From positions 2,728,001 through 2,792,000 of the forward strand of contig NZ_CP049866.1 of assembly GCF_011300215.1 (NCBI RefSeq): a DNA stretch of 64,000 nucleotides, read 5' to 3'. The DNA comes from Nocardioides piscis. GTDB taxonomy: Bacteria; Actinomycetota; Actinomycetes; Propionibacteriales; Nocardioidaceae. The translations under genes were made by a program, and so were the position numbers. A model generated the notes under the pieces. The model did not search any database and was not told the DNA's origin. It saw nothing but the letters and a program-made list of their open reading frames with translations. Positions 46,959 through 55,905 of this stretch are shown here, one piece after another (within the stretch, counting starts at the first letter, position 1; each line of letters opens with the position of its first letter).

Positions 46959-47962
46959 GCAGCGGTGCTTCCGGTGGCGAGGTCGGGGTCGCCGAGCCGC
47001 CGCAGCTTCTGCAGTGCTTCGCGCTCGAGCTGGCGGACCCGCTCGGCGGAGATGCCGTGCTTGGCGCCGATGTCGGCCAGCTTGTGCTGGCGTCCGTCGG
47101 TGAGGCCGTAGCGGGCACGGATGATGTCGGCGGCACGCTCGTCGAGGTGCGCGACCAGGGCGTCGAGCCGCTGGCGTGCCTCCACGTCGAGGAACTCCAG
47201 GTCGGGACCGGGAGTGGTCTCCTGCGCCATCAGGTCGCCGAGGGAAGTGCTGCCGTCCTCGTCCACGGGGGTGTCCAGGGAGACGTGGTCGCGACCCCAG
47301 GCGAGCAGGTCGAGCACCCGGTCGAAGTCCATGTCGAGCTCGGTGGCGATCTCCTCGGGCTCCGGCTCGCGGCCGAGCTGGCGCTCGAGCGTGCGGCGAG
47401 CTCCGGCGACCTGGTTGAGCTCCTCGACCACGTGCACCGGCAGCCGCACGACGCGGGCCTGCTGGGCGATGCCGCGGGTGATGGCCTGACGGACCCACCA
47501 GGTGGCGTAGGTGGAGAACTTGTAGCCCTTGGCGTAGTCGAACTTCTCGACCGCCCGGATCAGGCCGGTGTTGCCCTCCTGGATCAGGTCGAGCATCGGC
47601 ATCTGGGAGCGGCCGTACTTGCGGGCGATCGAGACGACGAGGCGCAGGTTGGCGGAGATGAAGCGATCGACCGCCCGGCGGCCCTCCTCGGCCAGCCACT
47701 CGAGCTCTTCGCGGTTGGCGGACATGGGAGCGCCACCGTTGCGGCGTCCGACGCGGCCCTCCTCGAGCAGCTTCTCGGCCAGCAGGCCCGCCTCGATCGT
47801 CTTCGAGAGCTCGACCTCGGTCTCAGCGTCGAGCAGGGGCGTGCGCGCGATCTCGTCGAGGTAGAGGCCGACGCTGTCGCGTCCCTCGATCTCGCGCGCG
47901 GTCCCGTGCACGGCCGCCCGGCGGGTGGCCGGTGGGTTCTTGGTGATCTGGGTGGTGCTCAT
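46955..47962 (-). CDS. sigB: Sigma-70 family factor, group 2 (SigB-like)
   Basis: The 335-residue RNA polymerase sigma factor has region 1.2 DSVGLYLDEIARTPLLD, region 2 NLRLVVSIARKYG and [20 protein letters not shown], -10 recognition YATWWVRQAI, and region 4.2 GISAERVRQLEREALQKLR. The lack of the long region 1.1 and its similarity to, but difference from, the sigA gene 8 kb away mark it as the SigB-like stress/stationary-phase factor of actinobacteria. ATG 47962 follows GGAGGAGG by about 6 bases; the longer frame adds 14 residues. It converges with the GH3 gene. Confidence 0.9.
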   Translation of the reverse strand: MSTTQITKNPPATRRAAVHGTAREIEGRDSVGLYLDEIARTPLLDAETEVELSKTIEAGLLAEKLLEEGRVGRRNGGAPMSANREELEWLAEEGRRAVDRFISANLRLVVSIARKYGRSQMPMLDLIQEGNTGLIRAVEKFDYAKGYKFSTYATWWVRQAITRGIAQQARVVRLPVHVVEELNQVAGARRTLERQLGREPEPEEIATELDMDFDRVLDLLAWGRDHVSLDTPVDEDGSTSLGDLMAQETTPGPDLEFLDVEARQRLDALVAHLDERAADIIRARYGLTDGRQHKLADIGAKHGISAERVRQLEREALQKLRRLGDPDLATGSTAA

Positions 47963-48162
47963 CTTCGCCTCCTCCGTGTGCCGCGGTCCCCGGGATCGCA
48001 GCACGTCCTCTACAACGGCTCACGCCCCCGGAGGATTCCCGGCTGCCGTGTGGCCCTTCATCTCCACTGACGTCCGGTGCTGCCTCAGAGTTGCAAGCCA
48101 GCCCAACTCTCAGGGACTTCTCAGGGCTGGTTCGGAGCCGTGCCTGATCCGGATTGCCCTGA

Positions 48163-48168
48163 GAGGAT
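48163..48168 (+). promoter_or_regulatory. Possible -10 box of leaderless pxpABC promoter
   Basis: GAGGAT ends 6 bases before the GTG at 48175. It matches the spacing of the other leaderless genes but not the first T of TAGNNT. Confidence 0.4.
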
Positions 48169-48174
48169 GAGCCC

Positions 48175-48870
48175 GTGTACCCCAAAACCGTCGACCTCAA
48201 CGCCGACCTGGGGGAAGAGGTCACCGACGACCCGGGTCTGCTGGCCGTGGTGACGAGCGCCAACGTGGCGTGCGGCTACCACGCGGGCAACCGCGAGGTC
48301 ATGCGTGCGGTGTGCGCCGAGGCGGTCGTGCGGGGGGTCGCCGTGGGGGCGCAGGTCTCGTACGCCGATCGCGCGAACTTCGGCCGTGTGGCGCTCGACG
48401 TCGCGCCGGCGGAGCTGGTCGCGCAGGTGGCCGACCAGGTGGGCGTCCTGGGCGAGATCGCCCGGCAGGAGGGCACCCGGGTGTCCTACGTCAAGCCACA
48501 CGGGGCGCTCTATCACCGGGCTGCCGTCGACGAGGCGACGGCGCGGGCGGTTCTCACCGGGTCGGACTCGCTGCCCGTCCTGGGGATGCCGGGCTCCCTG
48601 CTCCTGAGCCTCGCAGCCGACGCCGGTCGGAGCACCCGGCACGAGGGCTTCCCCGACCGTGCCTACGCCGCTGACGGCGGGCTCGTCCCGCGCTCGGCGC
48701 CGGGCGCCCTGATCCTCGACGGCCGGGTCATCGCCGCCCGGGCCGTGGAGCTCGCTGGCGAGGTCGACTCGGTCTGCGTCCACGGTGACTCGGCTGCTGC
48801 CGTCGACCATGCCGTCGCCGTACGAGCCGCTCTGGTCTCGTCGGGCTTCACCGTCTCCTCGTGCTGGTGA
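48175..48870 (+). CDS. pxpA: 5-oxoprolinase subunit A (LamB/YcsF family)
   Basis: With PxpB and PxpC it hydrolyses 5-oxo-L-proline to glutamate using ATP, clearing a spontaneous glutamine/glutamate by-product. The 231-residue protein starts with the family signature VDLNADLGEEV, followed by ANVACGYHAGN, VGAQVSYAD and YVKPHGALYHRA, and ends with VCVHGDS. It is the first gene of pxpABC, with pxpB starting 7 bases after its stop. Confidence 0.94.
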   Translation: MYPKTVDLNADLGEEVTDDPGLLAVVTSANVACGYHAGNREVMRAVCAEAVVRGVAVGAQVSYADRANFGRVALDVAPAELVAQVADQVGVLGEIARQEGTRVSYVKPHGALYHRAAVDEATARAVLTGSDSLPVLGMPGSLLLSLAADAGRSTRHEGFPDRAYAADGGLVPRSAPGALILDGRVIAARAVELAGEVDSVCVHGDSAAAVDHAVAVRAALVSSGFTVSSCW

Positions 48871-48877
48871 GGCTGGG

Positions 48878-49485
48878 GTGACGCAGCCGCTCCGCGTGGT
48901 CCCTGTCGGCGCCGACGCCGCGATCGTCGAGGTCGCGGACGCGTCCGCCGCTCTCTCGCTGGCGCTGTGGGCCAGGGAGGGTCGGATCGACGCCGTGGAG
49001 ATCGTGCCCGGGGCCAGCACGGTGCTCTTCGACGGGCTCGCGACCGGGACCGACCTCGAGACGCTCCTGCGCCCGTGGCGACCAGGCACCGCACAGGTCG
49101 GTGGGCCGGAGGTCGTCGTCCCGGTCGTCTTCGACGGTCCGGACCTGTCCGTCGTCGCCGACCAGTGGGGCGTCGGCGACGACGATGCCGTGGGGCGCCT
49201 GACCTCGCTCGAGCTGGTGTCGGCCTTCTGCGGCTTCGCACCGGGCTTCGCCTATCTGGCGGGGCTGCCCGTCGAGTGGTCCGTCCCGCGACGCGCGGAG
49301 CCGCGCGCACGGGTCGAGCCGGGTTCGGTGGCGCTCGCCGACAGGTGGTGCGGGGTCTATCCGACCGCCTCGCCCGGTGGCTGGCAGCTCGTCGGGCGCA
49401 CCGACTCGCTCCTCTGGGACGCCGAGCGCACGCCCCCGGCGCTGCTCGCCCGGGGACCCGGGTGCGGTTCGTGGAGGCGTCATGA
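48878..49485 (+). CDS. pxpB: 5-oxoprolinase subunit B (apparent frameshift near the 3' end)
   Basis: This carboxyltransferase subunit 1 / KipI-family partner of PxpC carries the signatures FCGFAPGFAYLAGLP and PGGWQLVGRTDS. The long frame loses sense at the end; restoring one C in the short run at 49449-49451 gives ALLAPGTRVRFVEAS and a stop at 49483-49485, overlapping the pxpC ATG as ATGA. That gives about 202 residues, normal for the family. GTG 48878 was chosen as the start after pxpA; the frame continues upstream as a shadow. Confidence 0.9.
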
Positions 49486-50375
49486 GCCTGCTCGTCCTCG
49501 CGGCCGGCGCACTGACCACGATCCAGGACCGTGGTCGCTTCGGCCACGCCCACCTGGGGGTGCCGAGGGCGGGCGCGCTGGATGCGCCGGCGGCCGCCCT
49601 TGCCAACCGGCTGGTTGGCAACGATCCGGACGCTGCGGTGCTCGAGACGACCCTGAGCGGGGCCACCTTCCGCACCGACCACGCTGCCACGATCGCGGTG
49701 ACAGGCGCCTGGTGCGAGGTGCGGGTCGAGGGTCGACAGGTCGCGCACACCGAGGCGGTCTCCATCCGGGCCGGGGCGACGGTGGCGCTCGGGCCGGCAC
49801 GCTCCGGTGTGCGGTCCTACCTCGCCGTGGGTGGGGGCATCGACGTACGCCCTGTGCTGGGCTCGCGCAGCACCGACACCCTGGCCTGGATCGGCCCGCC
49901 GCGGGTGCAGGACGGCGCCGTGCTTCCCGTCGGTCCGCACACAGGGACGCCCGGTCCCCTCGACGTCGGCGTGTGGCGACGAGCCGACCGGGTCCTCCGG
50001 GTCGTCCCCGGACCACGTGCCGACTGGATCGGTGCGGACGCCTGGAACGGCCTGGACCGTGCGACCTGGACCGTCGACGCGGCATCCAACCGGGTCGGGC
50101 TGCGACTGCAGGGCAGGCCGCTCGAGCGTTGCCGGCACGGCGAGCTGGACAGTGAGGGCGTCGTGCTGGGCGCAGTGCAGCTTCCGCCGTCGGGTCAACC
50201 GCTGGTGTTCCTGCACGACCACCCGGTCACGGGCGGCTATCCGGTGATCGGGGTGGTCGTGCCCGACGACCTGCCGATCTGCGCCCAGCTGCGGCCCGGG
50301 GAGACCGTGGCGATGCGGGTTCAGTCCATCGCCGGGATCGTCGCCAAGGACAGCGCGGGGTCGTCGACCGAGTAG
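49482..50375 (+). CDS. pxpC: 5-oxoprolinase subunit C (biotin-dependent carboxyltransferase-like, KipA family)
   Basis: The 297-residue protein has the family signatures TTIQDRGRFGHAHLGVPRAG near the start, ALANRLVGN, YLAVGGGIDVRPVLGSRSTD and PVTGGYPVIGVV. It forms the PxpBC complex that, with PxpA, opens 5-oxoproline to glutamate. The ATG overlaps the pxpB stop by 4 bases. The last 55 bases overlap the 3' end of the convergent dinB gene; both endings look natural for their families. Confidence 0.93.
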   Translation: MSLLVLAAGALTTIQDRGRFGHAHLGVPRAGALDAPAAALANRLVGNDPDAAVLETTLSGATFRTDHAATIAVTGAWCEVRVEGRQVAHTEAVSIRAGATVALGPARSGVRSYLAVGGGIDVRPVLGSRSTDTLAWIGPPRVQDGAVLPVGPHTGTPGPLDVGVWRRADRVLRVVPGPRADWIGADAWNGLDRATWTVDAASNRVGLRLQGRPLERCRHGELDSEGVVLGAVQLPPSGQPLVFLHDHPVTGGYPVIGVVVPDDLPICAQLRPGETVAMRVQSIAGIVAKDSAGSSTE

Positions 50376-51643
50376 GAACGCACCGGACCGGGCGGCGTGT
50401 GCGCCGTCTCGAAGCGAACCGTGACCACGCCGCGACCGGACCCCCACACCCAGCCCGGGCCCATCTCGTCGTGGACCACGTCCATCCCGGGCCAATAGGT
50501 GGACCCGCCGAGCCCCGAGGCGCCCAGCTGGGAGAGGTCGGGCAGCACGTCGTCGACCTGGTCGTCCTCGGCGTCGCCGAACAGGTCTTCCTGGACCCAG
50601 TCCGCGAGTCCGGAGACCCCCACCCCCAGCAGTCGCACGCCGCCCGAGGTGTCGAGGTCGGCCAGGAGCGACTTCGCGAGCCGCGCGATGGCGCTGCTGC
50701 TGTCGGTGGGGCTGGACAGGGTCGACGACCGGCTCATGGTGGTGAAGTCGTGCAGGCGAACCTTGATCGTGACCGTCCGCCCCGACAGCCCGTGCTTGCG
50801 CAGCCGCTCGCCAACCTGCACCGCCTGGCGGGTGAGCAGGCCCTCCATCAGCCGCCGATCGGTCAGGTCGGTCGCGTAGGTGCCCTCGGCGCTGACCGAC
50901 TTGGTCTCCCGGTCGGCCACGACGGGCCGGTCGTCCTCGGCCCTGGCCAGCCGGTGCAGGTCGTGCCCCTGGGCCCTGCCGAGGAGCCTGACCAGCTCGT
51001 CCTCGGTGACCCGGTCGAGGTCGGCGACCGTGTGGATCCCCGCTCGGCGCAGCCGCTCGTTGGTCGCAGGACCGACGCCCGGGATGACCGTGACCTTCAT
51101 CGGCAGCAGCAGGTCGCGCTCGGTGCCGGGGGGCACGACCGTGAGCCCGTCGGGCTTGTCGAGCTCGCTGGCGACCTTGGCGATGAACTTGGACGTCCCG
51201 ATCCCCACCGTGGCGGTCAGGCCTCCGCTGACCTCCGCGACGCGGGCACGGATCTCCTCGCCGTACGCGACGACGGTCGGCACCTCCAGGTCGGGGAGAC
51301 CGGCCTCCGCGAGGTCGAGGAACGCCTCGTCGAGGGAGAGGGGCTCGACGAGGGGGGATGCGGCACGCAGGACGGCCATCACCTTGCTGCTGCTCTCGCG
51401 ATAGGCGTGGAAGCGGCCGGTGAGGAAGGCAGCGTGGGGGCACCGCGCCCGCGCCTCCCTGGTCGACATCGCCGAGCGCACGCCGAATGCCCGTGCCTCG
51501 TAGGACGCCGTGGCCACCACGCCCCTCCCGCCGACGCCCCCGACGATCACCGGCTTGCCCCGCAGGGACGGCTTGTCACGCTGCTCGACGGCAGCGAAGA
51601 ACGCATCGAGGTCGAGGTGGAGGACCGAGGCGGTGCTCCTCAC
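50321..51643 (-). CDS. dinB: DNA polymerase IV
   Basis: This Y-family translesion polymerase has 440 residues. Catalytic acids are seen in HLDLDAFFAAVEQ and SLDEAFLDLAEAG, with YEARAFGVRSAMS in the fingers, a helix-hairpin-helix TVIPGVGPATNERLRRAG, and a C-terminal beta-clamp motif QEDLF in WVQEDLFGD near residue 355. After the clamp motif there is an extra 80-residue tail with YWPGMDVVHDEMG and VWGSGRGVVTVRFE, common in actinobacterial DinB. GTG 51643 starts the conserved N-terminus. The 3' end overlaps pxpC by 55 bases. It may be mutagenic and damage-induced; no LexA box was recognised. Confidence 0.95.
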   Translation of the reverse strand: MRSTASVLHLDLDAFFAAVEQRDKPSLRGKPVIVGGVGGRGVVATASYEARAFGVRSAMSTREARARCPHAAFLTGRFHAYRESSSKVMAVLRAASPLVEPLSLDEAFLDLAEAGLPDLEVPTVVAYGEEIRARVAEVSGGLTATVGIGTSKFIAKVASELDKPDGLTVVPPGTERDLLLPMKVTVIPGVGPATNERLRRAGIHTVADLDRVTEDELVRLLGRAQGHDLHRLARAEDDRPVVADRETKSVSAEGTYATDLTDRRLMEGLLTRQAVQVGERLRKHGLSGRTVTIKVRLHDFTTMSRSSTLSSPTDSSSAIARLAKSLLADLDTSGGVRLLGVGVSGLADWVQEDLFGDAEDDQVDDVLPDLSQLGASGLGGSTYWPGMDVVHDEMGPGWVWGSGRGVVTVRFETAHTPPGPVRSYSVDDPALSLATIPAMD

Positions 51644-51784
51644 CGACCGCTCACCGGCGCTCCCACGACATGTCGCCGATTGTCTCAGGCCGCAATGTGT
51701 CCACAGGACGCCACTCCGGTCGGCAGTCCACAGCCCGACCTGCCGACGTGGTCGATCGTCTGATGCCGCGGGAAGCGTGCCCCC

Positions 51785-52738
51785 ATGACCAACTCACCCA
51801 CCGATCCTCTCCAGATGAGGGCCAGCTGTCCCGAAGACCTGCTCGCCTTCGTGCCGGTCGCCATCGGCTTCACGCCGTCGGAGTCCGTCGTGATGCTGAC
51901 CGTCGACGGCACCCGTCCCTTCCATGCCCGGATCGACCTGCCCGGCGACGAGTGCGACGTCCGCGAGGTCGTGGAGGCACTGCTGCGACCTGCTCGGGTC
52001 CATCGCCTGCGCCGCGTCGTCTTCGTCGTCTATGCCGACAACACCCTGGTCGCCGACGAGACCGCCTGGTCGTTGCACGCGACCTTCACCGAGCACGCGA
52101 TAGACGTCCTCGACGTCCTGAGGGTTCACGACGACCACTACTTCGCGGTGCTGCCGGGTCGACCCGCCACCGCCTACGACGGCGTTTCCTTCGACGTCGG
52201 CAGTCATCCGTTCGCCGCGCAGTCGGTCTTCGGTGGCCGGGTCACCCACGCCTCGCGCCAGGCGCTGGCCGACACCATCGCGCACGACGCGGCGGGCGCC
52301 GAGGCGGTGTCGAGCACGTTGACCGGGTCCGCCCCGCTCACCGCGGAGCAGCTGCGCAGAGTGGTGCACGAGCATGCGGACGCACCCTGTCCGCCGTCTC
52401 CCGAGCTGGTCGGCGCCCTGGCCCTCTCGCTGACGCAGGGCAGCCTGCGTGACGAGGCATGGCGGTGGCTGACCCGTTCGCGTGCCCGCGAACACCTCGG
52501 GTTCTGGTCCGACATCGTCCGTCGCACGCCGCTGGCCCTGGTCCCGGGACCGGCCGCGGTCCTGGCGCTGACGGCATGGCTGGCGGGGGAGGGCGCGCTC
52601 GCCTGGTGTGCCGTGGACCGGGCCCGTGAGGTGGATCCGGCGCACTCCCTGGCGCAGCTGGTGGCCGACCTGCTCATGTCTGCGACACCCCCGGAGACGT
52701 GGAGCCAGATGGTGGCACCCGTTGAGGGGGTGGCCTGA
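51785..52738 (+). CDS. DUF4192 domain protein
   Basis: The 317-residue protein matches the actinobacterial DUF4192 family in general pattern: an N-terminal SCPEDLLAFVPVAIGFTPSESVVML, then the RRVVFVVYAD strand, and a helical C-terminal half with LALTAWLAGEGALAWCAVDRA and DPAHSLAQLVADLL. The function is unknown; the family is cytosolic and widespread in high-G+C genomes, with no known partner. ATG 51785 is used; no strong Shine-Dalgarno sequence or -10 box was found near it. It lies on the strand opposite to dinB, with 141 bases between the two divergent starts. Confidence 0.8.
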   Translation: MTNSPTDPLQMRASCPEDLLAFVPVAIGFTPSESVVMLTVDGTRPFHARIDLPGDECDVREVVEALLRPARVHRLRRVVFVVYADNTLVADETAWSLHATFTEHAIDVLDVLRVHDDHYFAVLPGRPATAYDGVSFDVGSHPFAAQSVFGGRVTHASRQALADTIAHDAAGAEAVSSTLTGSAPLTAEQLRRVVHEHADAPCPPSPELVGALALSLTQGSLRDEAWRWLTRSRAREHLGFWSDIVRRTPLALVPGPAAVLALTAWLAGEGALAWCAVDRAREVDPAHSLAQLVADLLMSATPPETWSQMVAPVEGVA

Positions 52739-52753
52739 CCGGGGTCGCGACCC

Positions 52754-52759
52754 TAGGGT
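52754..52759 (+). promoter_or_regulatory. -10 box of leaderless promoter for the glutamate-cysteine ligase gene
   Basis: TAGGGT ends 6 bases before the ATG at 52766. Confidence 0.6.
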
Positions 52760-52765
52760 CGCAAC

Positions 52766-54231
52766 ATGGGCGAAGAGGTTGAGCAGCAGGAGTTCTCGCG
52801 GGCAGACCGGACCCGGCACCGGGAGAAGGTCCGTCGCAACCTCGATGTCTTCGCCCGGATGCTGCGCGAGGCGAGGTTCGACACCGACGACCCGATGACC
52901 GGCCTGGAGGTCGAGCTCAACCTCATCGACGATCGCGGCGATCCGGCGCTGAAGAACGCCGAGGTGCTGGAGAGGATCGCCTCTCCCGAGTTCCAGACCG
53001 AGCTCGGCCAGTTCAACATCGAGATCAACGTCCCCCGAGCACGTTGCGCGGGGGCGGCCTGACCACGTTCGAGGAGACGCTGCGACGGTCCCTGAACGCA
53101 GCCGAGACCGCGGCGGCCGAGGTCGGCGCCCACCAGGTGATGATCGGCATCCTGCCCACGCTCGACCACGGGCACATGGGGGCGCAGAGCATCAGCTCCA
53201 ACCCGCGCTACACGCTGCTCAGCGAGCAGATCCTCGCCGCGCGCGGAGAAGACATCACGATCAGCATCAGCGGGCGGGAACGCCTCTCGACCACCGCCGA
53301 CACGATCGTGCCCGAGGCGGCCTGCACGAGCACCCAGTTCCACGTGCAGACCTCGCCCGACGACTTCGCCGACTACTGGAACGCTTCCCAGGCGATCGCC
53401 GGCGTGCAGCTGGCGCTGGCCGCCAACTCGCCATACCTGCTCGGCAAGGAGCTGTGGCGCGAGACCCGCATCCCGCTGTTCGAGCAGGCCACCGACACCC
53501 GCAGCGACGAGCTCAAGGTCCAGGGCGTCCGGCCGCGTGTGTGGTTCGGAGAGCGTTGGATCACCTCGGTCTTCGACCTGTTCGAGGAGAACGTCCGCTA
53601 CTTCCCGGCGCTCCTGCCGATCACCGACGACGAGGACCCGCTCGAGGTCCTCGAGTCGGGGGGCACGCCGACGCTGCCCGAGCTGCGGCTCCACAACGGC
53701 ACGATCTATCGGTGGAACCGGCCGGTCTACGACATCGCCCACGGCGTCCCCCACCTGCGGGTGGAGAACCGCCTGCTGGCGGCAGGCCCAACCGTGGCCG
53801 ACACGATCGCCAACGCCGCCTTCTACTTCGGCCTGGTCCGGTTCCTGGTGGAGAGCGAGAGGCCGCTGTGGTCTCAGATGTCCTTCCAGGCTGCGGAGGA
53901 GAACTTCCACGTCGCCGCGCAGCTGGGCATCGACGCCCAGGTCTACTGGCCCGGGATCGGCCAGGTGCGGGCCACCGAGCTGGTGCTGCGCCGGCTGCTG
54001 CCGATGGCGGCGGAGGGGCTCGACTCCTGGGGGGTCGAGGCGGACGTCCGCGACCGCCTCCTGGGCATCATCGAGCAGCGTTGCCTGCTGGGGACCAACG
54101 GTGCCGAGTGGTTCGTCGGCCGCATGCAGCAACGGTCCAGCGAGGACCGGTTCGACGCCCTGCGCGCGACGGTGCTCGAATACAGCGAGCGGATGCACAC
54201 CAACGAGCCGGCGCACACCTGGGATCGCTAG
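52766..54231 (+). CDS. Glutamate-cysteine ligase family protein (apparent frameshift)
   Basis: This is an ATP-grasp-like carboxylate-amine ligase of the GCS2 superfamily; a glutamate-binding pattern is seen in MTGLEVELNLIDDRG and the family block GRERLSTTADTIVPEAACTSTQFHVQ. The first frame fails at about 53037. Restoring one C in the run 53032-53036 gives INVPPSTLRGGGLTTFEE and a protein of about 488 residues. Members are often annotated as glutamate-cysteine ligase; most actinobacteria make mycothiol rather than glutathione, so it may form another gamma-glutamyl or amino-acid conjugate. It is convergent with the next gene, sharing CTAG. Confidence 0.85.
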
Positions 54232-54671
54232 GGCAGCCCCCGCTCGCTCGTCGACCGACGGCGCAGCCTGCTCCACTCGCGACCCACCCCGCTGCGCGGA
54301 TCGCGCCACCCGGTCCGGGTGACGACGACCAGCGGAACCTCGGTGGAGGCCTCCGCGCAGGCGGCATACCAGGCGGCCGCCCAGGCCACGTCGGCGTCGT
54401 GCACGGCAAGGCTGCCGACGCGCGCCAGCCACGCCCACCGGTGCGGGTGTGCGTTCGCGGTGCGCTGGAGCAGGGCGGCGGCGATGTCGGTCCGCAGTGC
54501 CTGGTCGAGCGGCGGCCCCGGGAGCACGACATGGCTGACGACGGCCCGCCCGGGGGTGCCGACGTGCAGTGCGGTCGGAGCCCCGCCCCGCGGATGGGCC
54601 TCCTTGAACTCGATCACCGCTGCGCGCAGGACGGCGTGCTGGACGCGGGTGATGGGAGCGGACACAGGCAC
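54228..54671 (-). CDS. Hypothetical protein
   Basis: The 147-residue protein has no recognised domain. It contains a mixed alpha/beta start (ITRVQHAVLRAAVIEFKEAHPRG cut into a helix and turn), a Trp-rich middle (HRWAWLARV, VAWAAAWYAACAEA) and a basic Arg-rich end. The frame is long for its position, uses codons in the usual high-G+C way, and overlaps the convergent ligase by only 4 bases, so it is probably real. The GTG start at 54671 is tentative. It could be an actinobacterium-specific protein of unknown role. Confidence 0.5.
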   Translation of the reverse strand: MPVSAPITRVQHAVLRAAVIEFKEAHPRGGAPTALHVGTPGRAVVSHVVLPGPPLDQALRTDIAAALLQRTANAHPHRWAWLARVGSLAVHDADVAWAAAWYAACAEASTEVPLVVVTRTGWRDPRSGVGREWSRLRRRSTSERGLP

Positions 54672-54796
54672 CCACCCAGCCTGCCCTGACCTCGCCGTCC
54701 ACGCCGCCAGCTCTCCACAAGCTCCCGCTGGGACCTCGGATTGGGTACCGTGCCAACAACCGGCGCAACGTCGCGCTGGACTGAGAAGGAGGAGCC

Positions 54797-55198
54797 ATGG
54801 GCACCGTCGTCGTCGGATACGTCCCCAAGCCTGAAGGCGAGGCTGCGCTGGAGACAGCGATCGCCGAGGCGAAGCTGCGCGGCTCCAAGCTGGTGGTGGT
54901 CAATTCCCACCGCGGTGGGCAGGAGTTCGACCACGACAAGGCGGGTGCCGCCGAGAAGGAGCTGGTGTCGGTGCGCGCCAAGCTCGATGCGGCCGGAGTG
55001 CAGTACGACGTCCGCCAGCTCGTCCGCGGCTTCGAGCCGGCCGAGGACCTGATCTCCCTGGCCGAGGCCAACTCAGCCGAGCTGATCGTGATCGGGCTGC
55101 GCCGACGGTCTCCGGTGGGCAAGCTGATCCTGGGCTCCAACGCCCAGCGGATCCTGCTCGACGCCCACTGCCCGGTCCTTGCAGTCAAGGCCGACTGA
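54797..55198 (+). CDS. Universal stress protein (UspA family)
   Basis: This small cytoplasmic nucleotide-binding protein has 133 residues and a single Usp domain. The N-terminal strand VVVGYVPKPEGEAALE and the ATP-binding loop IGLRRRSPVGKLILGSNAQRIL (written as G-x2-...-GKLILGS) are present, as in ATP-binding members, and the end is CPVLAVKA. A strong GGAGGA site 5 bases before the ATG gives a normal leader. It stands alone. It is probably induced under stress or low oxygen as in relatives, but no regulator site was seen. Confidence 0.92.
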   Translation: MGTVVVGYVPKPEGEAALETAIAEAKLRGSKLVVVNSHRGGQEFDHDKAGAAEKELVSVRAKLDAAGVQYDVRQLVRGFEPAEDLISLAEANSAELIVIGLRRRSPVGKLILGSNAQRILLDAHCPVLAVKAD

Positions 55199-55227
55199 CC
55201 CTGCCCCGTCGCCAACCTGCGGTCGGG

Positions 55228-55233
55228 CAGGAT
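55228..55233 (+). promoter_or_regulatory. -10 box of leaderless promoter for the HhH-GPD gene
   Basis: CAGGAT ends 7 bases before the ATG at 55241 and decides between in-frame starts at 55232, 55235 and 55241. Confidence 0.5.
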
Positions 55234-55240
55234 GGTGATC

Positions 55241-55819
55241 ATGGGCTTTCAGATCACGGGTGATCCCGCCGCCGACAAGGTGCTCGACGACTCGTCGTTC
55301 GCGCTGCTCGCCGCGATGATGCTCGACCAGCAGTATCCGATGGAGCACGCCTTCCGCGGACCGGCCAAGATCCTCGACCGGCTGGGGACCTTCGAACCGG
55401 CGGCGATCGCTGGCGCCGATCCCGAGGAGTTCGCTGCCCTGGCGGCGACCACGCCGGCCATCCACCGTTTTCCCGGGTCGATGGCAGCCAGGCTTCAGGA
55501 GCTGGCCCGGATCGTGGTCGACGACTACGCCGGCGACGCCTCGCGGTTGTGGACGGACGCGGACGACGGCGCCGACCTGCTGCGGCGGGTGATGGCGCTG
55601 CCGGGCTTCGGCAAGCAGAAGGCCCAGATCTTCGTCGCGCTGCTGGCCAAGCAGTGCGACGTACGCCCGCCCGGCTGGGAGCAGGCCGTGGGGGACTACG
55701 CGCTCGACGGATACCGTTCGGTCGCCGACGTGGTGGACCACGAATCCCTCGAGAGGGTGCGCGCTTTCAAGAAGGCCAACAAGGCCAAGAAGTCGCCAGC
55801 CAAGGCCGTTGCCGAGTGA
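55241..55819 (+). CDS. HhH-GPD-type base excision repair protein
   Basis: The 192-residue protein carries the HhH-GPD fold: a helical start (LLAAMMLDQQYPMEHAFRGP), the helix-hairpin-helix ALPGFGKQKAQIFVALL and a Lys-rich tail. It lacks the C-terminal iron-sulfur cysteines of Nth or MutY. It resembles the short single-domain glycosylase-like group found in actinobacteria; activity on damaged DNA is inferred from the fold only. ATG 55241 is set by the leaderless box. It stands directly upstream of sigA. Confidence 0.85.
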   Translation: MGFQITGDPAADKVLDDSSFALLAAMMLDQQYPMEHAFRGPAKILDRLGTFEPAAIAGADPEEFAALAATTPAIHRFPGSMAARLQELARIVVDDYAGDASRLWTDADDGADLLRRVMALPGFGKQKAQIFVALLAKQCDVRPPGWEQAVGDYALDGYRSVADVVDHESLERVRAFKKANKAKKSPAKAVAE

Positions 55820-55905
55820 TCACCAGACCCGTGGCAGAATGACCGAGCGGCTCTTGACTTTACCCGGCTCGGCCGCGCCCCGATGTCGCTTGACGAGAGG
55901 TGTTC

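Noticed and set aside
45731..48070. 779-codon plus-strand frame across the GH3 and SigB-like genes
   Set aside because: It covers two genes of opposite strands and has no family pattern; it is a compositional shadow.
55198..55231. CCTGCCC/GGGCAGG pair after the universal stress protein gene as a terminator
   Set aside because: Only 7 bp of stem with a loop of about 18 bases and no U-tract; it also overlaps the promoter of the next gene.
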